Source: Sphingomonas sp. FARSPH
GTDB taxonomy: Bacteria > Pseudomonadota > Alphaproteobacteria > Sphingomonadales > Sphingomonadaceae
Assembly (NCBI RefSeq): GCF_003355005.1
Contig: NZ_CP029985.1
Coordinates: 2,431,001 to 2,495,000, forward strand
Direction of reading: 5' to 3'
Length of the DNA stretch: 64,000 nucleotides
This document shows positions 7,953 to 15,615 of the stretch, piece after piece. Position 1 is the stretch's first letter. Each line of letters begins with the position of its first letter. The notes beneath the pieces are model-generated. The model did not search any database. It was not told the DNA's origin and saw only the letters and a program-made list of their open reading frames with translations. A program made the position numbers and the translations under genes.

Positions 7953-8587
7953 TGGCGTGGGACCGGAACCAGATGGCGGCGCGCGCGGCAAAGGAGCTGC
8001 GCGACGGTTATTACGTCAACCTCGGCATCGGCATCCCGACGCTGGTCGCCAACAACATCCCGGCGGGGATGACCGTGACGCTGCAGAGCGAGAACGGCAT
8101 GCTCGGCATCGGGCCTTTCCCGTATGAGGACGAAGTCGACGCCGATCTGATCAACGCGGGCAAGCAAACGATCAGCGAACTGCCGCAATCCGCCTATTTC
8201 GGCAGCGAGCAGAGCTTCGCGATGATCCGCGGCGGACACATCGACCTGACCGTGCTCGGCGCGATGGAGGTCAGCGAGGGCGGCGACATCGCCAACTGGA
8301 TGATCCCGGGCAAGATGATAAAAGGCATGGGCGGCGCGATGGACCTCGTCGCCGGCGTCAAGAAGATCATCGTGGTGATGGACCACAATGCCAAGGACGG
8401 CAGCCCGAAATTCATTCCGGCGTGCACCCTGCCGCTGACCGGCAAGAATGTCGTCGATATGATCGTCACCGACCTTGCCGTGTTCCAACGCCCCGACCAT
8501 GACGCGCCGTTCAGGCTGGTCGAGCTGGCCCCCGGCGTCACCGCGGACGAGGTGGCCGCGAAGACGACCGCGGCGTACGTCGCGTGA
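7952..8587 (+). CDS. scoB: 3-oxoacid CoA-transferase, subunit B
   Basis: The 211-residue beta subunit carries the active-site motif SENGMLGIGP, with the catalytic glutamate at residue 47 that forms the glutamyl-CoA thioester. The glycine-rich GIGIPTLVANN loop precedes it. Together with ScoA it makes the succinyl-CoA:3-oxoacid CoA-transferase. It follows the DUF5076-like gene with a 1-base TGATG overlap, and its stop is overlapped by the GST gene's GTG start. Confidence 0.94.
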   Translation: MAWDRNQMAARAAKELRDGYYVNLGIGIPTLVANNIPAGMTVTLQSENGMLGIGPFPYEDEVDADLINAGKQTISELPQSAYFGSEQSFAMIRGGHIDLTVLGAMEVSEGGDIANWMIPGKMIKGMGGAMDLVAGVKKIIVVMDHNAKDGSPKFIPACTLPLTGKNVVDMIVTDLAVFQRPDHDAPFRLVELAPGVTADEVAAKTTAAYVA

Positions 8588-9273
8588 GCTACACGCTCGT
8601 CACCGCGAACCGCAATTATTCGAGCTGGTCGCTGCGCCCGTGGCTGCTGATGCGGGCGCTCGCCATTCCGTTCGAGGAGCGGATCGCGCCGTTCACGCAG
8701 GCCGAGAACTGGGCGGCGTTTCGTGCTTTCTCCCCGACCGGGCAAGTGCCCGTGCTGATCGACGGCGCCCGCACGATCTGGGATTCGCTCGGCATCGCGC
8801 TCTATCTGGCGGAGCGTCACGACGGTGTCTGGCCCGCGGATGCGGATGCGCGCGCCTGGGCGCAATGCGCGGTGGCGGAGATGCACGGCGGGTTCTCTGC
8901 GCTCCGATCGGAGCGGACGATGAACGTCGGTGTCCGCGCGACCCCCGCGCCCGGTTCGCCTGCGCTGGCGCGCGACGTCGCGCGCATCACCGAATTGTGG
9001 CGCGAAGGGCTGGAGCGTTTCGGCGGGCCGTGGCTGGCGGGGGCGGCCTTCACCGCGGTCGACGCCTTTTACGCGCCCGTCGCCTTCCGTGTCCGAACCT
9101 ATGGCATCGACGTCGGCGCAGCGGGGCAGCGATGGGTGGATACCGTGCTGGCGCACCCTGCGATGCTTGCATGGGAAGAGGCTGCGCTCTCGGAAACCTG
9201 GCGAGAGGAGGGGCACGAGGCCGATCTGCGCGCGTGCGGGACCGTCACGGCGGACCATCGCGCCGGGCAATAA
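8584..9273 (+). CDS. Glutathione S-transferase family protein
   Basis: This 229-residue protein has an N-terminal thioredoxin-like GST domain (NRNYSSWSLRPWLLMRALAIPFEE, with the Ser-rich active-site turn, and the PTGQVPVLIDG cis-Pro motif) followed by an all-helical C-terminal domain. The N-terminal YSSWSLR pattern is typical of a common proteobacterial group of unknown substrate. The GTG start overlaps the scoB stop (GTGA), so it closes the CoA-transferase operon. Glutathione conjugation or a disulfide-related role is inferred from the fold. Confidence 0.86.
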   Translation: MSYTLVTANRNYSSWSLRPWLLMRALAIPFEERIAPFTQAENWAAFRAFSPTGQVPVLIDGARTIWDSLGIALYLAERHDGVWPADADARAWAQCAVAEMHGGFSALRSERTMNVGVRATPAPGSPALARDVARITELWREGLERFGGPWLAGAAFTAVDAFYAPVAFRVRTYGIDVGAAGQRWVDTVLAHPAMLAWEEAALSETWREEGHEADLRACGTVTADHRAGQ

Positions 9274-9325
9274 TCTGTCGCCGCGGCTTTCGTTCGCGCA
9301 TCATATGGGTTAACGCGCCGCCATC

Positions 9326-10765
9326 ATGGCTTCCCGACCGCAAACGCTGTACGAAAAAATCTGGGCCGCTCACGTCGTGGAGCGGCGCGACGATGGCACC
9401 TGCCTGCTCTATATCGACCGTCACCTCGTCCATGAGGTGACGAGCCCGCAGGCGTTCGAGGGCCTGCGCGCGGCCGGGCGGCGCGTACGGCGGCCCGAGC
9501 TGACGCTGGCGGTACCCGATCACAATCTGCCGACGACGCCGCGCGTCGATGCTGCGGGCCGGCCGATCCCGATCGCCGACCCGGAAAGCGCGCAGCAGCT
9601 CGACGCGCTGCGCCGCAATACCGCCGAGTTCGGGATCGATTACATCGATGCGACCGCGGCGGAGCAGGGGATCGTCCACGTCGTCGGCCCCGAACTGGGC
9701 TTCACCTTGCCCGGCACGACGCTGGTCTGCGGTGACAGCCATACGTCGACGCACGGCGCGCTGGGCGCGCTGGCGTTCGGGATCGGCACGAGCGAGGTCG
9801 AGCACGTGCTCGCCACGCAGACGCTGCTGCTCAGCCCGTCGAAGACGATGGAGGTGCGCGTCGACGGCACATTGGGCTTCGGCGTCAGTCCGAAGGACGT
9901 GATCCTCGCGATCATGGGGCGCGTCGGTGCGGCGGGTGGTACGGGCCACGTCTTCGAATATACCGGCGACGTCGTGCGCGCGATGTCGGTGGAAGGGCGG
10001 ATGACGCTCGCCAACATGTCGATCGAGGGCGGCGCGCGCGCCGGCCTGGTCGCACCCGACGATACGACCTTCGCCTATCTCAAGGGACGGCCGATGGCGC
10101 CCAAGGGCGAGGATTGGGAGCGCGCCGTCGCCTGGTGGCGCAGCCTGGCGACCGATACGGCGGCGACCTACGACAAGAGCGTGCGGCTCGATGCCGCCGA
10201 CATCGCCCCCGCACTGACCTGGGGCACCAGCCCGGAAGACGTCGTGCCGATCACCGGCATCGTCCCCGAACCCGACAGCTTCGCCGATCCCGCCAAGCGC
10301 GCCGCGGCGCGCGCGAGCCTCGATTACATGGGCCTCGCGCCGGGGACGGCGATGCAGGACGTTCCGATCCAGCACGTCTTCATCGGCAGCTGCACCAACA
10401 GCCGGATCGAGGATCTGCGCGCCGCCGCCGCGGTGGCGAACGGCCGCCGGGTCGCGGACGGCGTGCACGCGATGGTCGTCCCCGGATCGGGCCTGGTGAA
10501 GCGCCAGGCGGAGGCGGAGGGGCTCGATCGCATCTTCACCGCCGCGGGCTTCGACTGGCGCGAGCCGGGGTGTTCGATGTGTCTGGCGATGAACCCCGAC
10601 AAGGTGCCCGCGGGCGAACGCTGCGCCTCGACGTCCAACCGGAATTTCGTTGGACGTCAGGGACCTGGCGCGCGTACGCATCTGTTGTCGCCGGCGATGG
10701 CCGCGGCGGCGGCGGTGACCGGCAAGCTGGCTGACGTTCGCGATCTGATGGGAGGCAAAGTGTGA
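9326..10765 (+). CDS. leuC: 3-isopropylmalate dehydratase large subunit
   Basis: The 479-residue aconitase-superfamily enzyme has the expected motifs: VCGDSHTSTHGALGALAFGIGTSEVEHVLATQ near residue 135, IGSCTNSRIEDLR with the first cluster Cys, and GCSMCLAMNPD with the other two Cys ligands of the 4Fe-4S cluster. With LeuD it isomerises 2-isopropylmalate to 3-isopropylmalate in leucine synthesis. Its stop is overlapped by the start of a 34-codon gene, which separates it from leuD. Confidence 0.97.
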   Translation: MASRPQTLYEKIWAAHVVERRDDGTCLLYIDRHLVHEVTSPQAFEGLRAAGRRVRRPELTLAVPDHNLPTTPRVDAAGRPIPIADPESAQQLDALRRNTAEFGIDYIDATAAEQGIVHVVGPELGFTLPGTTLVCGDSHTSTHGALGALAFGIGTSEVEHVLATQTLLLSPSKTMEVRVDGTLGFGVSPKDVILAIMGRVGAAGGTGHVFEYTGDVVRAMSVEGRMTLANMSIEGGARAGLVAPDDTTFAYLKGRPMAPKGEDWERAVAWWRSLATDTAATYDKSVRLDAADIAPALTWGTSPEDVVPITGIVPEPDSFADPAKRAAARASLDYMGLAPGTAMQDVPIQHVFIGSCTNSRIEDLRAAAAVANGRRVADGVHAMVVPGSGLVKRQAEAEGLDRIFTAAGFDWREPGCSMCLAMNPDKVPAGERCASTSNRNFVGRQGPGARTHLLSPAMAAAAAVTGKLADVRDLMGGKV

Positions 10766-10866
10766 AGAAAGTGCTCGTGATGCTCGTTCTCGGCGCGGTG
10801 TTCAGTGGCGCAGCCGCCTATTACGCCGGCGCGCGCACCCCCGTCCCCGTCAAGACGCAACGCTGA
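10762..10866 (+). CDS. 34-residue membrane microprotein between leuC and leuD
   Basis: The GTG at 10762 overlaps the leuC stop (GTGA) and is preceded by GGAGG at 10751-10755. The product starts MKKVLVMLVLGAVFSGAAAYYAG, a two-Lys N-terminus and one hydrophobic helix, then a short Arg/Pro/Lys tail. It could be a single-pass inner-membrane microprotein or an exported peptide. It is too short for family assignment. The tight coupling and good ribosome site argue that it is a real gene rather than chance. Confidence 0.6.
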   Translation: MKKVLVMLVLGAVFSGAAAYYAGARTPVPVKTQR

Positions 10867-10877
10867 TCGGACCATCC

Positions 10878-11507
10878 TTGCAACCCGTCACGATCGTCAG
10901 CGGCACCGCCTATCCCTGGGGTGCCAAGAATATCGACACCGACGTCATCATCCCGGCGCACTGGTTGAAGACGATCACGCGGGCGGGGCTCGGCCGCGGC
11001 GCGTTCGAAACGGTGCGGGCGAAGCCCGGCAACGTCTTCGACGATCCGCGCTATGCCGGCGCGCCGATCCTGATCGCGGGCGACAATTTCGGCTGCGGCT
11101 CCAGCCGTGAACACGCCGCCTGGGCGCTGGCCGACATGGGCGTGCGCGCGGTGATCGCGCCGAGTTTTTCCGACATCTTTTCGGGCAATGCCTTCAAGAA
11201 CGGCATCGTGCCCGTCGTGCTGCCGCAGGCGGCGGTCGACCGGCTGCTGGAGGTTGCACGAGACCAGCCGATCGTCGTCGACCTGGAAACGATGACGGTG
11301 ACCACCCCGTTCCAGGACCGCTTCGCCTTTCACCTCGACCCCTTCCGTCGCCGTTGCCTGATGGAGGGGCTGGACGAGATCGGCATGACGCTGGCAGAAG
11401 ATACCGCGATTTCGAAATTCGAAGGGGCGGTGCGCGAACATCGCCCCTGGATCGAGAACAGGAGCGGATATGCGAGCATTGCTGTCGAGGGCGCCGGGCG
11501 GACCTGA
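10878..11507 (+). CDS. leuD: 3-isopropylmalate dehydratase small subunit
   Basis: The 209-residue swivel domain begins PVTIVSGTAYPWGAKNIDTDVIIPAHWLKTI and has the substrate loop GDNFGCGSSREHAAWAL. It forms the heterodimer with LeuC in leucine synthesis. The start is a TTG at 10878, 12 bases after the microprotein stop. Its last 13 codons overlap the start of the next gene by 38 bases, so the C-terminal tail past EHRPWI is probably dispensable. Confidence 0.95.
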   Translation: MQPVTIVSGTAYPWGAKNIDTDVIIPAHWLKTITRAGLGRGAFETVRAKPGNVFDDPRYAGAPILIAGDNFGCGSSREHAAWALADMGVRAVIAPSFSDIFSGNAFKNGIVPVVLPQAAVDRLLEVARDQPIVVDLETMTVTTPFQDRFAFHLDPFRRRCLMEGLDEIGMTLAEDTAISKFEGAVREHRPWIENRSGYASIAVEGAGRT

Positions 11508-12471
11508 AACTCTGGAAATTGCCGAACTGCCCGATCCCGCGCCGGGCCGGGGGCAGGTGGTCGTCGCGGTGAAGGCCTGCGCGATCAATTATCCCGACGT
11601 CCTGATCATCGAGGACAAATACCAGTTCCGGCCCGAACGCCCCTTCGCCCCCGGCGGCGAGATCGCGGGTACGATCGCGCAAGTCGGGGAGGGCGTCGAA
11701 GGCTGGCAGGTCGGCGATCGGGTGATGGGCGTGATCGGTCATGGCGGCCTCGCCACGAAGATCGCGGTCGACGCGCAGCGCCTGTACCGCCTGCCGGATG
11801 CGCGCAGCTTCGCGGAGGGCGCGGCGCTGATCCTGACCTATGCGACGACGATCCACGCGTTGCTCGATCGTGGCCGGCTGGCCGCGGGGCAGTCGCTGCT
11901 CGTGCTCGGCGCCGCGGGCGGCGTCGGCCTGGCGGCGATCGAACTGGGCAAGGCCTATGGCGCGCGCGTCGTCGCCGCGGTTTCTTCGGACGAGAAGGCG
12001 GCGGCGGCCAGCGCCGCGGGTGCGGACGAGACCATCGTCTACGGCCGGGCACCGTTCGACAAGGAACAGTCGAAGGCGCTGGCGGAACGGTTCAAGGTGG
12101 CGGGCGGTCGCGGCGGGTTCGACGTCATCTACGACCCTGTCGGGGGCGATTATGCGGAGCCTGCGCTGCGGTCGATCGCCTGGGAGGGGCGGTATCTAGT
12201 CGTCGGGTTCCCGGCGGGCATCCCCAAGCTGCCGCTAAATCTGACTTTGCTGAAGAGCTGCGACGTATGCGGCGTGTTCTGGGGCGCGTTCGCGGCGCGC
12301 GATCCGCAGGCGAACCAGGCGCATGTCGAAACCTTGTTCCGATTGTGGGAAGAGGGGAAGATCGCGCCCAGGGTGACGCAACGATTCCGGTTCGAGGAGG
12401 GCGGCGAAGCGATCGCCACGATGGCGGCACGCGCCGCCATCGGAAAACTGGTCGTCGAACTCGACCAGTAA
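11470..12471 (+). CDS. NADPH:quinone oxidoreductase (zinc-free MDR family)
   Basis: The 333-residue protein is a medium-chain dehydrogenase/reductase of the quinone oxidoreductase group: an N-terminal GroES-like domain (CAINYPDVLIIEDKYQ), a Rossmann domain with VLGAAGGVGLAAIELGKAYGARV, and no structural-zinc cysteines. It is expected to reduce quinones or enones with NADPH. The start at 11470 lies inside the end of leuD. It probably shares the leuC-leuD transcript, but its biochemical link to leucine synthesis is not evident. Confidence 0.88.
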   Translation: MRALLSRAPGGPETLEIAELPDPAPGRGQVVVAVKACAINYPDVLIIEDKYQFRPERPFAPGGEIAGTIAQVGEGVEGWQVGDRVMGVIGHGGLATKIAVDAQRLYRLPDARSFAEGAALILTYATTIHALLDRGRLAAGQSLLVLGAAGGVGLAAIELGKAYGARVVAAVSSDEKAAAASAAGADETIVYGRAPFDKEQSKALAERFKVAGGRGGFDVIYDPVGGDYAEPALRSIAWEGRYLVVGFPAGIPKLPLNLTLLKSCDVCGVFWGAFAARDPQANQAHVETLFRLWEEGKIAPRVTQRFRFEEGGEAIATMAARAAIGKLVVELDQ

Positions 12472-12478
12472 GGACGGG

Positions 12479-12619
12479 TCAGGCGACGGCGAAGACCAGG
12501 GCGGCGATGATGGCCCACAAGATCAACGATATGGCCGCACCGATGATTATGCCGGCCAGCGGCGGTGCATGATGGATTACCGACGGCCCTTGGCCGTGCG
12601 GCAGGGCAGTGTTTTTCAT
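12479..12619 (-). CDS. 46-residue single-pass membrane protein
   Basis: The ATG at 12619 is preceded on the minus strand by a good GGAGAG ribosome site. The product has a polar N-terminus with several His and Pro residues and then a long hydrophobic helix (about residues 21-45) running to the C-terminus, so it is a tail-anchored or single-pass protein. It converges with the quinone oxidoreductase gene 7 bases away. I do not recognise a family. Confidence 0.6.
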   Translation of the reverse strand: MKNTALPHGQGPSVIHHAPPLAGIIIGAAISLILWAIIAALVFAVA

Positions 12620-12793
12620 GGCGTCTCTCCTTGGCGTGAGTTTGGCACGCTCTGCCTTAACATTGCGTAAGCATGCTATTTGTTCCGCCCTCGTTCTTGA
12701 AGTTTTCTTGCTGTCGCGGCCCCGGGTGGGCGACGCGTTGCACGCACTGCTGCGCGCTCCTATGTGAGCCCCACACGCCAAGGGGGTTGCACC

Positions 12794-13117
12794 ATGACCA
12801 TGTTCGACGATCGGGAACGCGCCGCGGAAGCGAGCTTCGCCCGCGACGAGGAAATGGCGTTCCGCATCACCGCCCGGCGTAACCGGTTGCTCGGCCAGTG
12901 GGCGGCGGCGCAGATGGAACTGACCCCTGCGGAAACCGATGCTTATGCCAAGGCGGTGGTGCAGGCGGACTTCGAGGAAGCGGGCGATGAGGACGTCGTG
13001 CGCAAGCTGCTCGGTGACCTGACCGCGGCGGGCGTCGATACCGACGAGGCGGCGGTGCGCCGCGCGCTCGCGGACAGGACGGTCGAGGCGCGTCGCCAGT
13101 TGATGCAGCCGGAATAA
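12794..13117 (+). CDS. DUF1476 protein, F1-ATPase inhibitor zeta subunit
   Basis: The 107-residue protein matches the alphaproteobacterial DUF1476 family: MTMFDDRERAAEASFARDEE at the N-terminus, then a long charged helix and a C-terminal helical bundle. In Paracoccus this is the zeta subunit, which binds F1-ATPase and blocks wasteful ATP hydrolysis through its N-terminal segment. AGGGGG upstream supports the ATG at 12794. It leads a compact run with bolA and grxD, 11 and 10 bases apart, a gene order often seen in alphaproteobacteria. Confidence 0.88.
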   Translation: MTMFDDRERAAEASFARDEEMAFRITARRNRLLGQWAAAQMELTPAETDAYAKAVVQADFEEAGDEDVVRKLLGDLTAAGVDTDEAAVRRALADRTVEARRQLMQPE

Positions 13118-13128
13118 GGAACCAGACG

Positions 13129-13359
13129 ATGCCGATGGCGGCCGACGACATTGCCGCGCTGATCAAGGCGGCGATCCCCGACGCGGAGGTCGAGATCACC
13201 GACCTTGCCGGCGATGGCGATCATTATGCGGCGCGGGTGGTGTCGGCGAGTTTCGCCGGCCTGCCGCTGCGCCGGCAACATCAGGCGGTCTATGCGGCGC
13301 TCGGGCATCGCATGGGCGGCGAACTCCACGCGCTGCAGCTGAAGACTGCGGCGGCTTGA
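13129..13359 (+). CDS. BolA family protein
   Basis: The 76-residue protein has the BolA fold: a helix with AALIKAAIPDAEVEITDLAGDGDHYAARVVS, then the LRRQHQAVYAALGHRMGGELHALQLKT segment containing the conserved His that helps bind a shared 2Fe-2S cluster with a monothiol glutaredoxin. Its neighbour grxD encodes such a glutaredoxin 10 bases downstream, so the two probably act as a pair in iron-sulfur or iron-sensing trafficking. Confidence 0.9.
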   Translation: MPMAADDIAALIKAAIPDAEVEITDLAGDGDHYAARVVSASFAGLPLRRQHQAVYAALGHRMGGELHALQLKTAAA

Positions 13360-13369
13360 GGACGAACAA

Positions 13370-13681
13370 ATGACCGACGATACGAATGCCCGCATCGACG
13401 CGGTGGTGAAGGCCAATCCCGTGGTGCTGTTCATGAAGGGCACGCCGCTGTTTCCGCAATGCGGCTTTTCCAGCCGCGCGGTGGCGATCCTCGATCATCT
13501 CGGCGCGACGTACGAGAGCGTCGACGTGCTGCAGGATCAGGCGATCCGCCAGGGGATCAAGAGCTATTCCGACTGGCCGACGATCCCCCAACTCTATGTT
13601 AACGGCGAGTTCGTGGGCGGTTCAGACATCATGATGGAAATGTACGAGAGCGGCGAGCTTGCGGAACTGATGAAGAGGTGA
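13370..13681 (+). CDS. grxD: Monothiol glutaredoxin, Grx4 type
   Basis: The 103-residue protein carries the CGFS active site at residues 31-34 within KGTPLFPQCGFSSRAVAIL, the cis-Pro motif WPTIPQLYVNGEFVGGSDIMMEM, and lacks extra domains. CGFS glutaredoxins bind a 2Fe-2S cluster bridged by glutathione and pass it to acceptor proteins, often with BolA. It follows bolA directly. A hairpin right after its stop may end the transcript. Confidence 0.95.
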   Translation: MTDDTNARIDAVVKANPVVLFMKGTPLFPQCGFSSRAVAILDHLGATYESVDVLQDQAIRQGIKSYSDWPTIPQLYVNGEFVGGSDIMMEMYESGELAELMKR

Positions 13682-13685
13682 CGCG

Positions 13686-13704
13686 TCTCCCGCCCGACGG
13701 GAGA
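13686..13704 (+). promoter_or_regulatory. Hairpin covering the glycosyltransferase ribosome site
   Basis: TCTCCCG (13686-13692) pairs with CGGGAGA (13698-13704) around a 5-base loop. The right arm contains GGGAG, the likely ribosome site for the ATG at 13713. It could act as a grxD terminator without T run, or as a structure that limits translation of the next gene. Confidence 0.4.
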
Positions 13705-13712
13705 TCGTACCG

Positions 13713-14969
13713 ATGTTGTTCCAGCATGAAGAGTTGCGCCGCGCACCCGGTGCGCGGCCGCTGCTGGTCTGTGACCTGACGCAGAGCTATTCGCCCAAGG
13801 GTGGTGGCGGGATCAGTACCTATCTGCGTGAAAAGCGCGACTATGTGCTGACGCGCACGCCGCACCATCTGCTGCAGATCGTACCCGGCCCGCAAGATCG
13901 CGTGACGGTCAACGGCCGCCACATCTTTGCCGAGGTCGCCGCCGACCCGGTGCGTGGCAGCCCCAATTACCGCTTCATCCTGCGCACCCGGGCGGTGCAT
14001 GCGCTGCTGGCGGAATATCGCCCCGACCTGATCGAATCGCTTTGCCCGTGGGTGCTGCCGTGGACGGCGATCCAGCATCGTCGCGCCTTTCCCGAAACCG
14101 CGCTCGTCGCGGGTTATCGCACCGATTTTCCCAACGCGCATGTCGATCGCGTCGCGCGCGACCTGTTCGGTCCCGCCGGCAGGCTCTTCTACTGGCTCAG
14201 CCTCGGCTATACCGAGATGACCTATCGCGAGTTCGACGAGGTCTACACGCTGGGCGAGGAGGCGCGCGCTACGTTGCGCCGCCGCGGCATCACGCGCACC
14301 GACGTGCTGCCGCTCGGCGTCGACACCGTATCGTTCAGCCCGGCGGCGCGCGATCCCGATTATCGTCGCCAGCTCGGCCTGCCCGGTGACGGGCCGCTGC
14401 TCGTCTATGCGGGCCGGATCGACAACGAGAAGCGCGCCGACCGCCTGGTCGCGATGATGCGGCGCCTGCCGCGCGACTTCGGCGCAGCGCTGGTGATGAT
14501 CGGCGACGGCAAGCTGCGCGCGCAGCTGATGCAGCAGGCGGCCGACCTGCCGGTCGCCTTTACTGGCTTCGAGACGGATCGCGCCGCGCTCGCGCGTGCG
14601 CTCGCCTCGTCCGACATCTATGTGTCCGCGATGGCGGACGAGACGTTCGGCATATCGGTGATCGAGGCGCAGGCGGCGGGGCTGCCGGTCGTCGGCGTCG
14701 CCAGCGGCGCGATGCCCGCGCGCGTGCCGGCGGGGCTGGGGCTGCTGGGGCCCGTCGACGATATCGCGGCGATGGCGACGAACGTCCAGGCGGTGTGGCA
14801 CGCGAATTGCGCCGCGATGGCCCGCGCCGCGCGCGCGCATGTCGAACGGCATTTCAGCTGGGACCAGACGTTCGCGCGACTATTCAACACGATCTACCCA
14901 AAGGCGCTGGCCCGAGCGGCGACTCGCGTGAAGCAACCGGAACCCGCAATGGCGCTGGCGAGGGTGTAA
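13713..14969 (+). CDS. GT4-family glycosyltransferase
   Basis: The 418-residue protein shows the GT-B fold of family 4: an N-terminal GGGGISTYLREK loop and a C-terminal donor-binding domain with YAGRIDNEKRADRLV and the EX7E-type motif DETFGISVIEAQAAGLPVVG. It probably adds a hexose or mannose-like unit to a lipid or polysaccharide in the cytoplasm. It is not part of an obvious polysaccharide cluster here, so its acceptor is unknown. It follows the grxD operon by 31 bases, with a hairpin between. Confidence 0.86.
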   Translation: MLFQHEELRRAPGARPLLVCDLTQSYSPKGGGGISTYLREKRDYVLTRTPHHLLQIVPGPQDRVTVNGRHIFAEVAADPVRGSPNYRFILRTRAVHALLAEYRPDLIESLCPWVLPWTAIQHRRAFPETALVAGYRTDFPNAHVDRVARDLFGPAGRLFYWLSLGYTEMTYREFDEVYTLGEEARATLRRRGITRTDVLPLGVDTVSFSPAARDPDYRRQLGLPGDGPLLVYAGRIDNEKRADRLVAMMRRLPRDFGAALVMIGDGKLRAQLMQQAADLPVAFTGFETDRAALARALASSDIYVSAMADETFGISVIEAQAAGLPVVGVASGAMPARVPAGLGLLGPVDDIAAMATNVQAVWHANCAAMARAARAHVERHFSWDQTFARLFNTIYPKALARAATRVKQPEPAMALARV

Positions 14970-14982
14970 AGGGCCGGGTGCG

Positions 14983-15019
14983 GGTGGGGGGCCGTGAAAC
15001 CGGTCGACGGCCACCCACC
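14983..15019 (+). terminator. GC-rich hairpin after the glycosyltransferase
   Basis: A 12-pair stem with one mismatch (14983-14995 with 15007-15019) closes an 11-base loop, starting 13 bases after the stop codon. There is no T run, so efficiency is uncertain. The rest of the gap up to blaI holds only the operator sites described below. Confidence 0.5.
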
Positions 15020-15193
15020 CTGCTGAAGCGTCAGACGCTCGGCTGATCCCGATGATGCATCGGTCGTGCCGGTTTTCGGAAGTGACGGTTTTCCGCGCAC
15101 GGACGCGGTTAACCAAGCGTCCACCATGACGGCTTCTGTAAAGCGCGCCGACAGGCGCCGACGGGCCGTCATCGCCGATCCGTCGAGGCTATT

Positions 15194-15230
15194 GACTACG
15201 CCCGTAATCAATGCGACCACAGCTGTAGTC
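15194..15230 (+). promoter_or_regulatory. Two BlaI/MecI-type operators
   Basis: Two 16-base sites, 15194-15209 and 15215-15230, both fit GACYAC-N4-GTARTC. Their centres are 21 bases apart, two helical turns. BlaI/MecI repressors bind dyads with TAC/GTA half-sites, and the gene just downstream encodes such a repressor. A TTGAC element overlaps the first site. Autoregulation is inferred. Confidence 0.65.
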
Positions 15231-15246
15231 ATACAGGAGCGTGGCC

Positions 15247-15615
15247 GTGGCCGAACGAATCAGCGATGCCGAACATGCGGTGATGGAGGTCTTGTGGGAG
15301 GAAGCGCCGCTCACCGCGCAGGACGTGGCGGAGCGCGTCGATCCGGTGCGCGGATGGAGCGCCAATACGGTAAAGACGCTCCTCGGTCGGCTGCTGGCCA
15401 AGAATGCGATCGCGCATGAAGCGGATGGCCGACGCTACCTTTACCGCCCGCTCGTCGCGCGCGGCGACTATGTGTCGGGCGAGTCGCGGCGGCTGATCGA
15501 CCGGCTGTTCGGCGGCAAGCTGACCCCGCTGGTCGCGCATCTTGCCGAGCGCGACGAACTGACCGCGCAGGACATCGCCGAGATCGAGGCGCTGCTCAAG
15601 GATCTGAAACAATGA
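15247..15615 (+). CDS. BlaI/MecI/CopY family transcriptional repressor
   Basis: The 122-residue protein has the family's winged-helix DNA-binding domain (ISDAEHAVMEVLWEEAPLTAQDVAERV, then SANTVKTLLGRLLAKNAIAHEADGRRYLYRPLV) and a C-terminal dimer helix (SGESRRLIDRLFGGKLTPLVAHL). Such repressors are inactivated when a partner M56 metalloprotease is triggered. The GTG at 15247 is preferred over 15241 because AGGAG at 15235-15239 is then 7 bases away. Its stop overlaps the M56 gene's ATG by 4 bases. Confidence 0.93.
   Translation: MAERISDAEHAVMEVLWEEAPLTAQDVAERVDPVRGWSANTVKTLLGRLLAKNAIAHEADGRRYLYRPLVARGDYVSGESRRLIDRLFGGKLTPLVAHLAERDELTAQDIAEIEALLKDLKQ

Noticed and set aside
12659..12686. A minus-strand EcfG-like site before the 46-residue membrane protein
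   Set aside because: The -10 part reads AACA on the plus strand instead of AACG and the spacer is 19 bases.
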